Assembly (NCBI RefSeq): GCF_000219625.1
Contig: NC_018218.1
Coordinates: 1,364,001 to 1,428,000, forward strand
Direction of reading: 5' to 3'
DNA: 64,000 nucleotides
DNA from: Zymoseptoria tritici IPO323
Taxonomy: Eukaryota; Ascomycota; Dothideomycetes; Mycosphaerellales; Mycosphaerellaceae
Made by a program: the position numbers and the translations under genes. The notes under the pieces are model-generated. The model was given only the letters and a program-made list of their open reading frames with translations, made no database searches and had not been told where the DNA came from. Each line of letters opens with the position of its first letter. Positions within the stretch are counted from its first letter, which is position 1. Shown piece by piece: positions 1-11,226 of this stretch.

Positions 1-873
1 CTTCTGCTTGTCGGCTGGGATGCCACCGTATGAGACATCTCCAGTGACTTCAGCGTACGTCTCGCGGTTATTGCTGATGGCCTTGAGGAAAGTCGAACAG
101 CCGGATCCTGGTCGTCCAAGAACCAGCATCATTTCGCCATCTCGAACACATCCCGTGAAGCCGTTGAGGAGAGTACGTGTCTCGCCAGTACGTTTTGCCA
201 GTGCAGGCACGAACCGGCAGATGATCTTGAACAAGTCCGGACCGAAAGTGCCGATAATGGCATCGGGCAATGTTCGGACAAACGAAGTCGTCGATCCGAT
301 ACCCTTGACCGTGAGATCCTTGTATACCACACCGACACGTTTGTCCGAGGTACCGTCGGATCGCTTCTCAAAGTGCCCTTCCCTCATGAAACGATCGAGT
401 TCGAAGTCGTCCTCATCGTCGTCGTCCTTTTTCGACTCCTCGACCTCTTCTTGTGGTCCCGCCTCGACGTCCTGTTCGGCGGCTTCGGAGGTATGTGTCG
501 CTTGACGGCTTGTCAAGGACTTTCGTCCGCTCTTCGCAGTCTGTCCAGTGGTCGTTCGTTTGAGAGAGTGCTGAGTGTCTCGCGAGCGTGTTTTTGAGAG
601 TTGTGTGAGATCCTTCCTAAGGGCCTGCCGAAGTTGTTAGCTCGAGGCTTATCAATCCATTGTCACAACACCAAATACCTCGTAGTCCTCCATTGCCTGG
701 CGAGTGGTGAATCCACCGACATCGTTCTCACCCCACGTTCCTTCGCCTTCGCCTTCGACCTCCTCGGTGGGATGAGTACCGCCCGTTCGCTGCGCATTGT
801 GCCATTGATTCGTGGGTGGACCATTGGTGTCTTCGCGTTGGAGCTTTCGCTCGTCCACGCTGTAGCCCCACAT
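1..873 (-). CDS. PDR-type (ABCG) ABC transporter, N-terminal part, cut by window edge
   Basis: N-terminal 273 residues of a full-size pleiotropic-drug-resistance ABC transporter, a plasma-membrane efflux pump family. Exon 1 is 873-679 and exon 2 runs from 624 off the left edge; the 54-bp intron (678-625) has GTATTT and a CTAAC branch site before CGGCAG. Exon 2 starts ALRKDLTQLSKTRS, then an acidic stretch, then FELDRFMREG, a typical segment ahead of the first nucleotide-binding domain. The Walker A motif GRPGSGCSTFLK is visible near positions 80-115 and is the form used by fungal PDR pumps. The rest of NBD1, both membrane domains and NBD2 lie outside the window, so substrate cannot be inferred. 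Family call is firm; the start codon is the first in-frame ATG before the splice. Confidence 0.92.
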
Positions 874-2080
874 GGTGGCGGGCGGTGCGTGTGGTTGTTG
901 CCTTCAAGCGGAGAAGCGTGTGAGAAGCAGAGAGATGGATGAAAGAAAGGTCAAGGGAAAGGAAACGGAGACGAACAGCATGAAAACAGAGGTGATGCAA
1001 TCGGCACTGACGGGAGGACGCGGTAGAGAGGCAGAGACAGAGAGGTTGCTGACCAACGCAGCGAATGACGGCAGAAAGCAGGAGCAATCAGTGGAGTCGG
1101 GTGGAATAGCAGCAGCAGCACACAAAGTTTGAGTCGTTCTACCAAACATTAAACGCAATCCCAATACCGTACTTCTCACCCAATATTGAGACTTGTAAAC
1201 AGCCACCGGCGAGTAGTCGGAGTTAAGGAAAGTTCTTTTCGGCAGCCAAGAAGGACCAATGACGCGGGTCGGTGGGTGGAAAGATTAGAAATGCAGAGAA
1301 GTCCGATTGCCGATGAAGAGTCCCGTGTTGCCGGGATTCATGTCTGGTGTGGAGGAGAAGAATGTCCACGACGGTCTGGGTGGAAAACGCGTTCGAGACA
1401 CAGCTGTATGTCCATATCCACGCTCTACACAAAGTCATTCCACGAGAGTGATCTGCCGCTACTGCCGCGGAATTCATCTGAACGTGAAAGAGACGTGTAG
1501 AGAAGCAAAGTGCGGTCAACGAAGAGTGCCAGGTATCCCTCCCCCGTCCTAGCCTTCCTAACTCCGACTCCGGTTTCAAACTCCGACGAATACACGGCAG
1601 CAATGGTCCGCCGTCTCAACGAACCCGAATGCATTCACCGCATTGAGTCCATCCAGGGTTCGCCTCCCGTCGTTCACACGCTTCCATGCTGACCGAGCAT
1701 CGTGGAGCATGCCAAGATGAAGGAAGGCATATGCTTACAAAGGGACCACTCGTCGCATGCAATGTCTGATTCACAAGCAGACTGATTCCCCTGTTTGGAT
1801 GCATCTCGTTCTGTACTACTGCTGACTTCGCTATCTGCTTACTGGTATGAGATATTGGTGATGGAAAATGGGATCAAGGCAAGTACGTTCATTTTCGTTG
1901 TTTCGTTTCGTAAGGTACGGTATCGTCTGCTCTCTCGCAATCAAGTACAGCAATGCCAGTTGCTCTCTCTCTCATAAAGTCAATCAAAAAAGGACGTCCT
2001 TGGGTATCATATCCGTGCTTCAAACTCCAAACTCCAAAAGTCATGCGTAAAACTCATTTGCCCACTCTCATGCCTCGCAC
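874..2080. other. Intergenic region, promoter side of the ABC transporter
   Basis: About 1.2 kb with only short overlapping ORFs on both strands and no recognisable protein. It holds the upstream region of the ABC transporter and the 3' flank of the next minus-strand gene. I see no RNA gene or repeat. Confidence 0.6.
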
Positions 2081-3283
2081 TCAAAGCTTCTGTGCCTTGC
2101 CCTTTGGCTTGAAGACATCATCTCCATCATCCTCGTCCTCCTCCAGATCCCTCTTCCGCTTCTCCTTCCCACTCTCCTCGTCCTCCACCTCCGTCTCTGG
2201 CTCCGTCTCGTCTCCCTTCAACGGCCACTCCGTATACTCCTGCTCCACCTCTGGGTGCCAGAATCGGGTGACGGCTTTGGAGAAGAGCATGCCGCGGATG
2301 TAGACAGCTCTCCGGGTATGCTTGCGCCAGCCATGCGAAGGAAGGGGAGGCTGTGCGGCGGAGACATGCGGCAGGTCGAGAACGGAGGGCGGAGAGGCGG
2401 TCGGAGGGGCGGGTTGCTCCCTCGAAACGGGCGGCGGAGGAACGTACAGCGGAAGCGGTGGCGGCATGGTCGGTCTCGGAGCGGCGGAGAACAGATCCAG
2501 GAGAGCATTTGCAGCGGCGACTTCCTCCGCCGTGTGCCTCGATCCCGGCGGCACAGCAATCCCACCAGCAGCAGAGCCCACAGTCGCAACCGCGGAAGCA
2601 CCACCTCCTCCTGCTCCACCCGCCGGAAAAGCCGCATCCCACGCCGCCCAATTCCCCTCCACCGCGTGCACCACCTCCCCCTCCCTCACCTCCCCAATCA
2701 AAAATTCCACGGGAGGCATCCTCACCATCCTCCCCGCGGCAAACTCCCCCTCGATCCAAGGCATCACGTTCGCGAGAATCCAGTCCACCGACCGGTTCTC
2801 TCCCGCCAGGTGGTCCCGCACGTACGCCGCGTGCTCGACCTCCACCGCGTTCGCACTCGACAGGATGCTGCCGTTCTTCTTGCCGGTGCGCGGGGTGATG
2901 CTCACGGCGTTCTTGGCGGCGGCACGGTCGTTGCCGTTGCGGAGGAGCTCGGCTTCGTACTTGGAGAGTCGATCTCCGGCTGCGCTTTGCAGTTGGACGG
3001 TGAATTTTGCCTCTGGGCGCCAGAGCTTGATTCTCTGAAGCTGGGCGCGGAGAGCGTCGGAGAAGAACTGGAGGTGCGCGGCGGGGGATTTGTCGGCGGC
3101 GTACTTCATCCTCTGGTAGTGTTGGCGGCAATAGTAGTGCCAGACGTCCTCCGGGATCGAGAGAGTCGAGGTCTTATTGCGACCAAAAAAATCGGACACG
3201 AATTTGCGGCCGTGGGAGGGGCGGGGGTGGATGGTCTGGCCGGTCGTGCAGGGGCGGACGGCGCAAGACCAGAGGGAAGACAT
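2081..3283 (-). CDS. Fungal-specific protein, resembling the family sometimes labelled ORP1-like
   Basis: Single-exon gene of 400 aa. I chose the ATG at 3283 because the upstream in-frame extension (to 3646) is a pyrimidine-rich leader encoding low-complexity Ser/Leu/Phe. The N-terminal half is conserved-looking: FFGRNKTSTLSIPEDVWHYY is followed by a basic helical stretch (residues roughly 30-170). From about residue 200 the protein becomes Gly/Ala- and Pro-rich, and it ends in an acidic tail followed by a basic KPKGKAQKL end, a possible nuclear signal. The FFGRNK...IPEDVW...YCRQHYQR block recalls a fungal family that databases label ORP1-like, with no established biochemical role that I know of. 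Function unknown; nuclear location is inference only. Confidence 0.75.
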   Translation of the reverse strand: MSSLWSCAVRPCTTGQTIHPRPSHGRKFVSDFFGRNKTSTLSIPEDVWHYYCRQHYQRMKYAADKSPAAHLQFFSDALRAQLQRIKLWRPEAKFTVQLQSAAGDRLSKYEAELLRNGNDRAAAKNAVSITPRTGKKNGSILSSANAVEVEHAAYVRDHLAGENRSVDWILANVMPWIEGEFAAGRMVRMPPVEFLIGEVREGEVVHAVEGNWAAWDAAFPAGGAGGGGASAVATVGSAAGGIAVPPGSRHTAEEVAAANALLDLFSAAPRPTMPPPLPLYVPPPPVSREQPAPPTASPPSVLDLPHVSAAQPPLPSHGWRKHTRRAVYIRGMLFSKAVTRFWHPEVEQEYTEWPLKGDETEPETEVEDEESGKEKRKRDLEEDEDDGDDVFKPKGKAQKL

Positions 3284-4933
3284 CTCGAGGGCGGAGGGGG
3301 CCTTGGTGGGTATGAAGGGGTTGTGGGTGGCTCGGTCGGTGTGGGAGTGACGGAGAGCGAAGCTGTCGGTCGAGAGGAGAGAGGAGATCAACACCAATGA
3401 GGTGAAGGAGGTCGACGGGAGGAGAAAATCAACGACCAGCGTTGAAGAAAAAGAAAGAAGAAAAGAAGAAGACGACTCGAGTTGGTGATCTCTGAAGAGA
3501 GGTATGCCGGCAATGCTGGTGGTATGGTTGCTGTTGCTGGTAGTCGAGAGTCTTGGAAGTGGTAATAAAGGTAAGGAGAAGAAGAAGAGAAGGAGACAGA
3601 CAGGATCCGGACGAAGGTTGATATACCACGAGAACTTCTCTGACAATAGGAAGAAAGGCCTTTCCTCGACAATATGCTACTTTGGGTGGGAGAGGAACTT
3701 TGTTCTTATTGTCATGAGATTTGGAGATGCTCATGCTCAATATGAGGCCATTTCGACAATACAAACATTTGTGCGGGCATTGGTATGACTCCGTCAGGTG
3801 GGAGGGAAGCATCATTCACCTTTGCCATGGACGATCAGCAATGGCACGAGACCGCATACCATTGTCGAGATGGTGGACAGATGGTCGTCGCCGAGCAGTC
3901 ACGCTAGTTGGACAAGTTCGTTGGTGAAGTGGTGATCTGCATGGAACAAACAGGCCGCTTCGCTGTCTGACCAGCGCAGCAAACGGACTTGTCCACGCGC
4001 TCTATGGTCTGAGTTGCACTCCCAACAGCATCGTCGCCGTCTAGCCATTGACCGTCTCGTCTCACATTGCCAGTCAAAGTGCAAAGGAGAAGAGTCGAGT
4101 CTCGTCTCGCCGCCGTTGTGGACAATGCCGACCACAACTTGCAATGGTGTTCAGCGAATAATGGCGATTATCGAAGCACTTGCTCCGTTCATCATCCAGA
4201 TGATGTCCGATGAATTGCTGTGCCATAAGCAAGATGAGACGATTCGAGTGAAGGGAGCGAAAATCGGACGGCTAGAGCCAACCCCTGAATTGATCTTGGC
4301 ATGAATATTGCTTCTTCTTCCCTTCTGCTTTGATGGGACTACCACCCTCTCGCGCACGCATTCCACATAATTCGTCAATGTGCTCAGTGCTGGGCCTACT
4401 CACCTGTTCAACCCGTGCGGTCCGATTATTAAAAAACCTCGAGCTCTCCTCTTGGGACAGACAAGGCATCCTAGCCTGGAGTTGCGATATCCTGGCTCGC
4501 TCGCCGTTGACCCTCAAACGAGTCCTTGTCGATGCACTACATTCCGCCGACGTCAAGTTGTACTTCATGCATGGTCAGAAAAGAAGCCATCCATCTTTGT
4601 ACGGTGCTGTACTATGGTGGTCATCACGCGTGCCAATTTGGAGACCTGTCGCACACCGTTCGACCTCGATGTCCTTGTGCTCTCCCCGGTCAATCACCCC
4701 TGCGCGTCTTCCCCCCGCGTAGGACCTCTACGTCACCTCTTGCACCTAGTCATATACATGGGAAGGATATAGATTGACTTCTGGAATGCAAGCAGTCTGC
4801 GCTGACCACCGATCTCCACACGTGCACGCTGCTGCAGCGTATACAAGATAGCCTGGTCCTCCCTCTCACTCGACTTCTTGATCATCCAACAACTCTTCGG
4901 ACAAGGCAGTGACCACTTCCAAGCGATATCACA
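3284..4933. other. Intergenic region with pyrimidine-rich leader and shared promoter space
   Basis: The part from 3284 to about 3650 is the transcribed-looking, CT-rich (on the minus strand) leader of the gene ending at 2081. The remainder to 4933 has only short spurious ORFs and forms the upstream region of the secreted cysteine-rich gene. Confidence 0.55.
4840..4850 (+). promoter_or_regulatory. Possible TATA element of the secreted Cys-rich gene
   Basis: TATACAAGATA lies about 85-95 bp before the ATG at 4934 and is followed by a CT-rich stretch, a common arrangement in inducible fungal promoters. Sequence-only assignment, no transcript evidence. Confidence 0.3.
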
Positions 4934-5303
4934 ATGCAGATCTCCAAAATCTCCATCATTCTCACCCTAGCCTCGGCCGCCTTTGCACGCTACGTGGGTC
5001 TTCCCTCACACTCACTATTGTAAACGATGACCAACAGCTCTCAGGAATGTAGTTTGCCTGGTGGCGGAGACTTCGGAGGCTGCCATGGCGTCTGCGACGA
5101 CGGCAGCCAGGACTGCGGTCAGCCTCCCAAGGGCTGCTACAAGGTGAGTGAACGCCATCCACCAGTTGCGGGCGACGGATCAACTTACTGACGACTCTTT
5201 TTATTTCAAGGAGTGTTCGTGCCTGAAGGCTGGCACCCAGTGCTTTTTCGACGGAAGCGGCGCGCTCTGTCGCGGAGTCAACGGATGTCCCGATGTGGAC
5301 TGA
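4934..5303 (+). CDS. Small secreted cysteine-rich protein (candidate effector)
   Basis: Three exons, 4934-4993, 5045-5143 and 5211-5303, encode 83 aa; introns of 51 and 67 bp are GT-AG and both in phase 0. Residues 1-18 form a classical signal peptide (MQISKISIILTLASAAFA). The mature part of about 65 aa has ten cysteines, five in each of the last two exons, enough for five disulfides, plus several glycines and acidic residues. No transmembrane segment, GPI signal or known domain is visible. Size, signal peptide and even cysteine count fit apoplastic effector-like or antimicrobial-like fungal secreted proteins, but this is class inference; I do not recognise the family. It is invisible as a single ORF and stands alone between unrelated genes. 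Confidence 0.8.
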
Positions 5304-6381
5304 GCACGAAATTGGGTGGCCGTTCTTTTGTACCTGACGTGGTGCGCGCCGAATGGTCTGATTTTGGGATGATGTGGAAGGTGGGAGATGGCATCTGGGA
5401 GCCACGAAAGCACATGACATTTGGGGTCATACTTCAGAACACATGGTCACATACACGGAGTCTGTGATATCGCAACAGCAATCCTCCGGAAGATGACCGT
5501 TTGCTGGTCTTGTCACAATGGGAGTCGTCCGAGAACCTCAGAGGCTCTTCACCAGGTCGTGATGTGTTTGTTGGGCGTGAACACAAGGTTGGACTCCTTC
5601 TTCATCTGGCCACTGTCAGGCGTAGGTTCTGTACTTCGAGACCGAACGGACCGGGCAGATTGGCCAATCCTTCGCTGCTGCAAGCTTCCGCTTCATAAAC
5701 AGGCAACCTGCCTAGCGAATCGTTGTAGTGTTGGCAGCGGGTTTCTGGTCCCATGATGAGCATCGACGGTGTGGTTCCGTGAAAAAGGTTTGTCTGAGCC
5801 AGTCAGCTGCCCACCAAGCCGCGTCGCAACGTTGAAGGCACATTTGACTCGAATAGATCTGAAGCCGAGAAGAAAGGCTGGCCGCGTTGGCGGCTTCGAC
5901 GCTGTCTCCTTTCAGACCGGTGGATATCGCTCTCGTTCTTTTTGATACCTGAATTTGCCAAGCTCTACCCACCGAACGTCGCGAAGCCGCAGGCGAGGAC
6001 GGAAGGAAGGAGCGCAACTGAGAAGGAGGCAGCTTCGACGCCCACGACAAAGCCAACGAGGAGACCGAGCTTCCGCCAGCTACAACGAGGATGGGACCGC
6101 AAGGCAGGAAAGTATGCAGAGTGCCTTATGTCGATGCTATGTACAATGTGAAATATGTCAGTCCTCTTCAGCCGAACTCTGTGTACTTCGTATGCTCTTC
6201 CCGTGCTCTTCCCGTGCTGTTGCCCGAACAGAGGGAACGATGCCCTGGGTAGTGCTCCACCAAACGCCTTCGCTAAGATATAAATAGCCATGCCGAGCCA
6301 ACCATGCATATGTATCGACACAAAGGGAAAAAAATAATGCAACGCACCGCTCGCTCAGACTCAATCGAACAGCTTGAAGTC
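5304..6381. other. Intergenic region, 3' flanks of two convergent genes
   Basis: About 1.1 kb between the secreted Cys-rich gene and the end of the DysF gene. Short ORFs exist on both strands (for example plus 5942-6151), but none has a signal, domain or plausible splice partners. I see nothing supported here. Confidence 0.5.
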
Positions 6382-8421
6382 CTACCCAAAAGCCTGGTCG
6401 ATCCAGTTCTTCGGCTTGCGCATCTGCGTCATGAATTGCCTCACCGAATCCGGCGTCTTCGTCTCATTCCGATCAATATCAGCACCATTCGAGCGCTCTA
6501 CATCGCTGTCGTCGCCAAAGTGGTGCTTGTCGTCATCGTAGTGTTCATCACCTGCACCCGTCAGTCAGGCGCCGCCGCCGTGGTCATCGCCTAGGGGTGC
6601 GCCCTCACTATCTGCCGAGTCCGGGACTGGTTCCACGATCTGCACACTACGTCCTGCCAAGCGGGTGCTCTTTGACGGGCTGACCTGGTATTCGTGTCCG
6701 TCTTCTGGCTCCTCCTCAACGCCGTCCAAGCCAGAGGACATGGCTCGGCCTTTTCCCTTTTGCCGCTTGCCTTCGGCTTCTTCTGGTGTTTCGGGTGCTG
6801 TAGTATAGCGCTCGAGCTCCAGATCATCGCCAAAGGTGCTTGCTCGTCCTTTCGACTTCTTGCTCGTCTTGGATTCTGAATCGTAGAACACGCTGCTCTT
6901 TTTGCTGGATGGCTTGGAAGCACCCTCACGTGCGGTCTCATACGTTGTTTCGTCACCATTCTGCACGCCGCCAGTCGAAGACTCTGGCTTCTTGTGAAGC
7001 TTCGGCGCGCCCTCAGAAGCGCTTTGCTTGTTTTTGAAGCTCGGCTGATGGTGACCGTCTTTTTCATTGCTTGCATCAGGCTTATCGGAGATATCCTTGA
7101 TGTCCGACCAGTATTCCAGCCTTTTGACCTGCTCGTCAGCTGCATGCACAGCCTTGAGCAAGTTGTCCGCATGCCTCGATGCCCGTTCATGAGCCTGTTG
7201 CTTCGCCTCGTCGTCATCGTGGTTATGCGCCGTCAGATCTTTCTGCTCTTGATGGACTTGTTCGTGTCGCGAGGTCAAGTCTCCCAGTAGTTGCCGCCGA
7301 GAAGACTGGAAAATCAACATTCCCATGATCTCCTCCATCCGTTCGCTGAGGTAATACAGCTCGTCGCCGCCTTCGTCTGTAAACTTTCTCACGGCCAAAA
7401 TCTTCTCTCTATCCACGCTCGACCGCTTCATTGCAAGGAAAAGGTCTCCAATCGTAGTGATCTCCATCTTCTCGATGTCAAGTGCTTGATCTTGAACTTT
7501 GGTAAGCACCGGGACCAGAATGCTTGATCCGTTCTGCCCGAGCATCAACGACTTCGGACGCAATGTTTTGGGATGAATGGTGAAGTAGTCCGCGGTTAAC
7601 TCATGCGACCTTTCCGTCGTTCGATGTGTTGTGTCCTTTCTCTTTCTCATCCGTAGCCACCTTCTCCTTCGCACGAAGCTGTGGAACCAGGGATGATTGC
7701 CGTGCCATGCAAAAGTAGTGGCTCCTTTGCCCACAAACGCAAAGCTGTACTCCCACCCTTCTTCATCCACATCCCGGCTCATGTCGACATACCAGCTCTT
7801 CCACGCCCACTCCCAGCTAGGGTCTGGTACCTGCGCATTGCGAATGTCAACGGCGCTGGTTCGGAATTGTGCGTTCTGCCATGGTTTGGGATCGGCCGGG
7901 AGTAACGAGTTGCTCGAGTATTTCGGTATGCCAAAGAAGAACATGCCCCGCTGGTTCTCGTACAGAACGTCGATGATGGTGTCGTTGAGGTCTCCCTTGC
8001 CCAACGTCTTCTTGCGTGCTATCAAGCCCTTGGCTTTACTCTGAGCTCTGTCGAGGTATCCTCGCTGTGCTGGAGAGGCTTCCTGACCGGGCATGGAAGC
8101 ATCCGGAGTGCGTCCGTCTGTCGTTGCTGCTCCATCCTCCACATGATATCGCCCTTGTCCATACTTGGCGTACTTTTGCTTGTTGTACTCCTGACGAACA
8201 GATTGTCGGACGGATGTCGAATTATTGGTCAATCGCTTGTACAGGCCGGCCTCGCCGGGAGTCGGAGGAGTTGGGTCGTCACTGTCATCGCGTTCAGCAT
8301 TCACGGATCCATTTGTGTATGATATCTGTCTCGACGGAACGGCGCGATCGACGAGGGCAATGTGGTGCTCGGCCTTGATTCGGGTTGGGCTTGGGACTCG
8401 AGCCAGCGAGTCTTGAGACAT
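6382..8421 (-). CDS. DysF (peroxin/ferlin) domain protein, Mug65/Spo73-like
   Basis: Exons 8421-6609 and 6551-6382 join across a 57-bp intron (GTGAGG donor, CTGAC branch, GGTGCAG acceptor) to give 660 aa; without splicing the ORF would stop at 6565. The splice adds the acidic tail ending in MRKPKNWIDQAFG. Residues about 140-260 carry the paired DysFN/DysFC signature: DVLYENQRGMFFFGIPKYSS, then WEWAWKSWYVDM, WEYSF, and WHGNHPWFHSFVRRRRWLR. This architecture matches fission-yeast Mug65 and yeast Spo73, related to the peroxins Pex23/Pex30, which act at ER, peroxisome or prospore membranes. Residues 330-460 include a helical region; the rest is disordered and Ser/Lys-rich. An upstream exon may add about 58 residues (see 8480-8676). 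Confidence 0.85.
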
Positions 8422-8479
8422 TATGGTAATAAAATATATGGTATGAATGGAAGAGTCGGGAGTAAGGAAGGGCTATCAC

Positions 8480-8676
8480 CTGTCGTCCAGATCAATGGGA
8501 GCAGAGGGTTGGTCACCGCCGTCGCGACCGAACAGGACCTCTGGGATCGAGACAATGCGATGCTTGCGTACAGCCGGAGCGGGTTGAGGCTGTTGCTGTT
8601 GGTCCTGAGATGGTGCCTGGGAGGTGTTGGCGGAGATCGTCGTCGCCGACATTATTGTTGCTGTCCTCTCATCCAC
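8480..8676 (-). other. Possible 5' coding exon of the DysF gene
   Basis: An open stretch starting at ATG 8676 or 8652 encodes a Gln/Pro-rich segment, then RKHRIVSIPEVLFGRDGG and DLDDR, and ends at a GTGATA donor (8479). Joined to a CCAAG acceptor at 8390 (90-bp intron) it stays in frame with the DysF protein, replacing its first eight codons. The donor is weak and the alternative ATG at 8421 is also reasonable, so this remains a model choice. Confidence 0.4.
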
Positions 8677-9053
8677 GGACTCGACGTCGACATTGGCAGT
8701 AGTCGAGCATGAGGTGAAGTCGGAATGTCGTTCACGCGCATCGCAATCGCAAGGTCCAAACTCTCCACTCCACAGCGGTTTCCTTGTTTCGATCTCTCCA
8801 AAGGGGCTTGGCGTGGAGTGGAGGAGAGCTGCAAAGGAAACGACGTCACCGGCCTTGCTTGGAGGCGCACGAGGCTGGTCATCATTGGAAGAGAGGAAGA
8901 AGAGTCCCGCCGAGCTACCTGAACGGTGGACCTGACCTTACCTTACCTTGTCCGACCTTGCTGCTGCTCTTGCTTCTTTACAATAACAACAATCACCCCA
9001 TCAGCTCACTTACATACCCTGCCAACCCTACCACCTCAATACAACAAGACAAC

Positions 9054-9706
9054 ATGTCCAACCGTGCCGTGGTATGTTTGCAGCTGTCGGCGGATTCTGT
9101 GTTGTTGTAGCTAACAATAATCCCTCTCAGCCAATTCTCGGTGCTACCGTCCTCGCTGGAGCCGGTTACTACTTCTACAAGGCCGGCGGTGACCCCAAGG
9201 TCGCCCAAAAGAAGCTTGAGGGTACGTGGACATACAATGCCAGCATCTCATACAGTTCATGCTGACATGATCTCCCTCCAGCCGATGCCGCCAAGGTCTC
9301 GCGCGAGGTCCGCGACCACGTCCCAGGATCCGCAAAGGAGCTGAAGAAGGATGCCGAGTCCGCCGGCGCTCAGATCCAGAGCAAGGCGAACCAGCTTGGC
9401 CGCGACGCGAAAGCTGAGGCTTCCAAGGTGGATGCAAAGCTCGAGCAATACCGCCAGGACGCTGCGGCTCAGCTCAAGCAGACCGGAAAGGAGGCGAACA
9501 AGGCTATTGACAAGTTTGACAACGAAGTCGAGAAGGTGAGTGACAAATTCTTTTGCGAGGCAGGAGGGCATGGACATCAATGGGCTGGTGGCGATCAAGG
9601 CGGATAAGGTAGCCTCAGTGAGGTTTTGGGAGCACACTCGCTGACATTCTCTCAGGGCGCTTCGCAGGCCAAGAGCGGACTCTCCAGCTGGTTCGGCGGA
9701 AAGTAG
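9054..9706 (+). CDS. Small membrane-anchored helical protein (annotated in some fungi as calcofluor white hypersensitive protein)
   Basis: Four exons (9054-9071, 9131-9221, 9282-9535, 9656-9706) give 137 aa; introns of 59, 60 and 120 bp have good GT-AG borders. The protein starts MSNRAVPILGATVLAGAGYY, a single hydrophobic anchor at residues 7-22, followed by a charged, Ala/Lys/Glu-rich amphipathic helix with repeated heptad-like spacing (residues about 35-120) and a short SSWFGGK end. The N-terminal block is one I associate with a conserved fungal family annotated as calcofluor white hypersensitive protein, suggesting a link to cell-wall stress or mitochondria; the exact role is unknown. It diverges from the DysF gene and shares about 400-600 bp of upstream DNA with it. 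Confidence 0.82.
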
Positions 9707-9840
9707 AGACAAGGATGACAAGACCGAAACGACTTGAATCGCGAGCAAACCAGAATCAGCAGCATTGTAATTGAACGACCACTTCCCTATCGAGTCCATC
9801 CTCGCACGCGAGACAGTGCATCATCTGGGACATAACGCCG

Positions 9841-11226
9841 TCAACGCTTGTTAGCGACCTCGAACTGGTCCACTACCAGTTTCTCCTTCGTTGGTGCGCC
9901 TTCCATGTCCTCAGTAGTGATGTCGAAGTTACTCCTCAGACCAGCAAAGCCTTTACGAACAAAAAGGCAATCCACCTGTTCTAATGTCTTCCCTCCAGTT
10001 TCAGGACAGAGGAGGAAGACAAAGACAATGGCAACAAGATTGCCACTGATGACCCATAGCCAGAAGTACCAGCCAATGCGCTCGAAGCCAATCGGACCTG
10101 CGAAAACAGTGACGAAAGTCATGAGCCACTCTCCGCACGCCGTCGCCGCTGCGCCGATATGTCGGTACTCGAGAGGAGCAATCTCTGAGCAGTAAAGCCA
10201 CACTGAACCTTGCCAAGTCCAGCCGAAGACGAAGAGGAAGATGAAGATGATTCCAACGGCCGCCCAGTCTCTCGATTCGCTACCAGAGCCCAGTGCTACG
10301 AGGACTGTGAATATCGTCAAAAGGGTGGTCATGGCAATGGCACCATACAGCAAGATTGACCGCCGTCCAACCTTTTCCACGGTGAAGTAAAGCGGCACAC
10401 AGCCGAGCGCAAAGAAGATGTTGAGCACACCTGATAGCAGAGACACCAAAGATGGTTTGGCTACAGTCGACAGAATGACACTGCCTGCGAAATTTGTCAG
10501 CGGTGTCCATGCTGACTGAGTTCCTTACTTACTGTAGTAGGCAATCAGACTCGAGCCCATCCACTCCCGAACCATCGGTAGCCAAAAGCACATGCAGATT
10601 CTCCTGACAATTTTCATCCGACTCTTGTCTACGATGCCCATCGTCAAGAATGGCTTCCAATCCAGACTCGCATTGGCCTCCAATTCCGCCTCGATCGCTG
10701 CCAGAATCTCTCTCCGCGTACTCTGCACCCTCTCGTCATCGACACAAGTATCATGCAGTTGTGCCAGCACCGCATCACCTTCCTCCCAACGATTCCTGGC
10801 ATAGTACCACCTCGGAGTATCCGGCAAGAACAACATCGTGCCTCCCGAAACGACGGCGAATAAACACTGGAAAACAATCGGCACCCTCCAACTCGCCTGG
10901 GTATCCATCATGGTAAACCCATAGTCCACCCAGTACGCCAACGGCACACCACTGATCAGCAGAATCGCATTCAACGCATTCGCTGGTCCGCGATCACCGA
11001 TCTCGACTCCCGTCTCGGACAGATACGTGGGCACAGCGGATGAGATGGCTCCGATTGAGATTCCCTGTACGAGTCGTCCGACAATGAGCTGAGCGACGCT
11101 GTAGGAAGTCGCTTGGATGACGGAGCCGATGATGGCGGCGATATTGCCGAGGATGATGGTTCCTTTGCGGCCCATGCGGAAGGCAAAGAATGCGAGGACG
11201 ACTGCTGTCACGGCTGCGGCGAACAT
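9841..11226 (-). CDS. MFS sugar porter, N-terminally short
   Basis: Exons 11226-10533 and 10484-9841 join across a 48-bp intron (GTAAGT...CTGAC...CGCAG) to give 445 aa. Family marks are clear: FRMGRKGTIILG (loop 2-3 GRK motif), GRLVQGISIGA with PTYLSE, PDTPRWYYARNR (the PESPRWL-type motif), EKVGRRSIL, and PETGGKTLEQVD at the end. Sugar porters normally have about 500-550 aa and begin with TM1 carrying GYD and a loop before the first GRK motif. Here TM1 and most of TM2 are absent, and the ATG at 11226 sits just before a CGCAG that looks like a splice acceptor preceded by a CTGAC branch site. I could not find the missing exon upstream. Either an unseen 5' exon exists or the gene is truncated. 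Confidence 0.85.

Noticed and set aside
2255..3400. 381-codon plus-strand ORF
   Set aside because: Antisense shadow of the minus-strand gene 2081-3283; Arg/Gly/His-rich with no domain.
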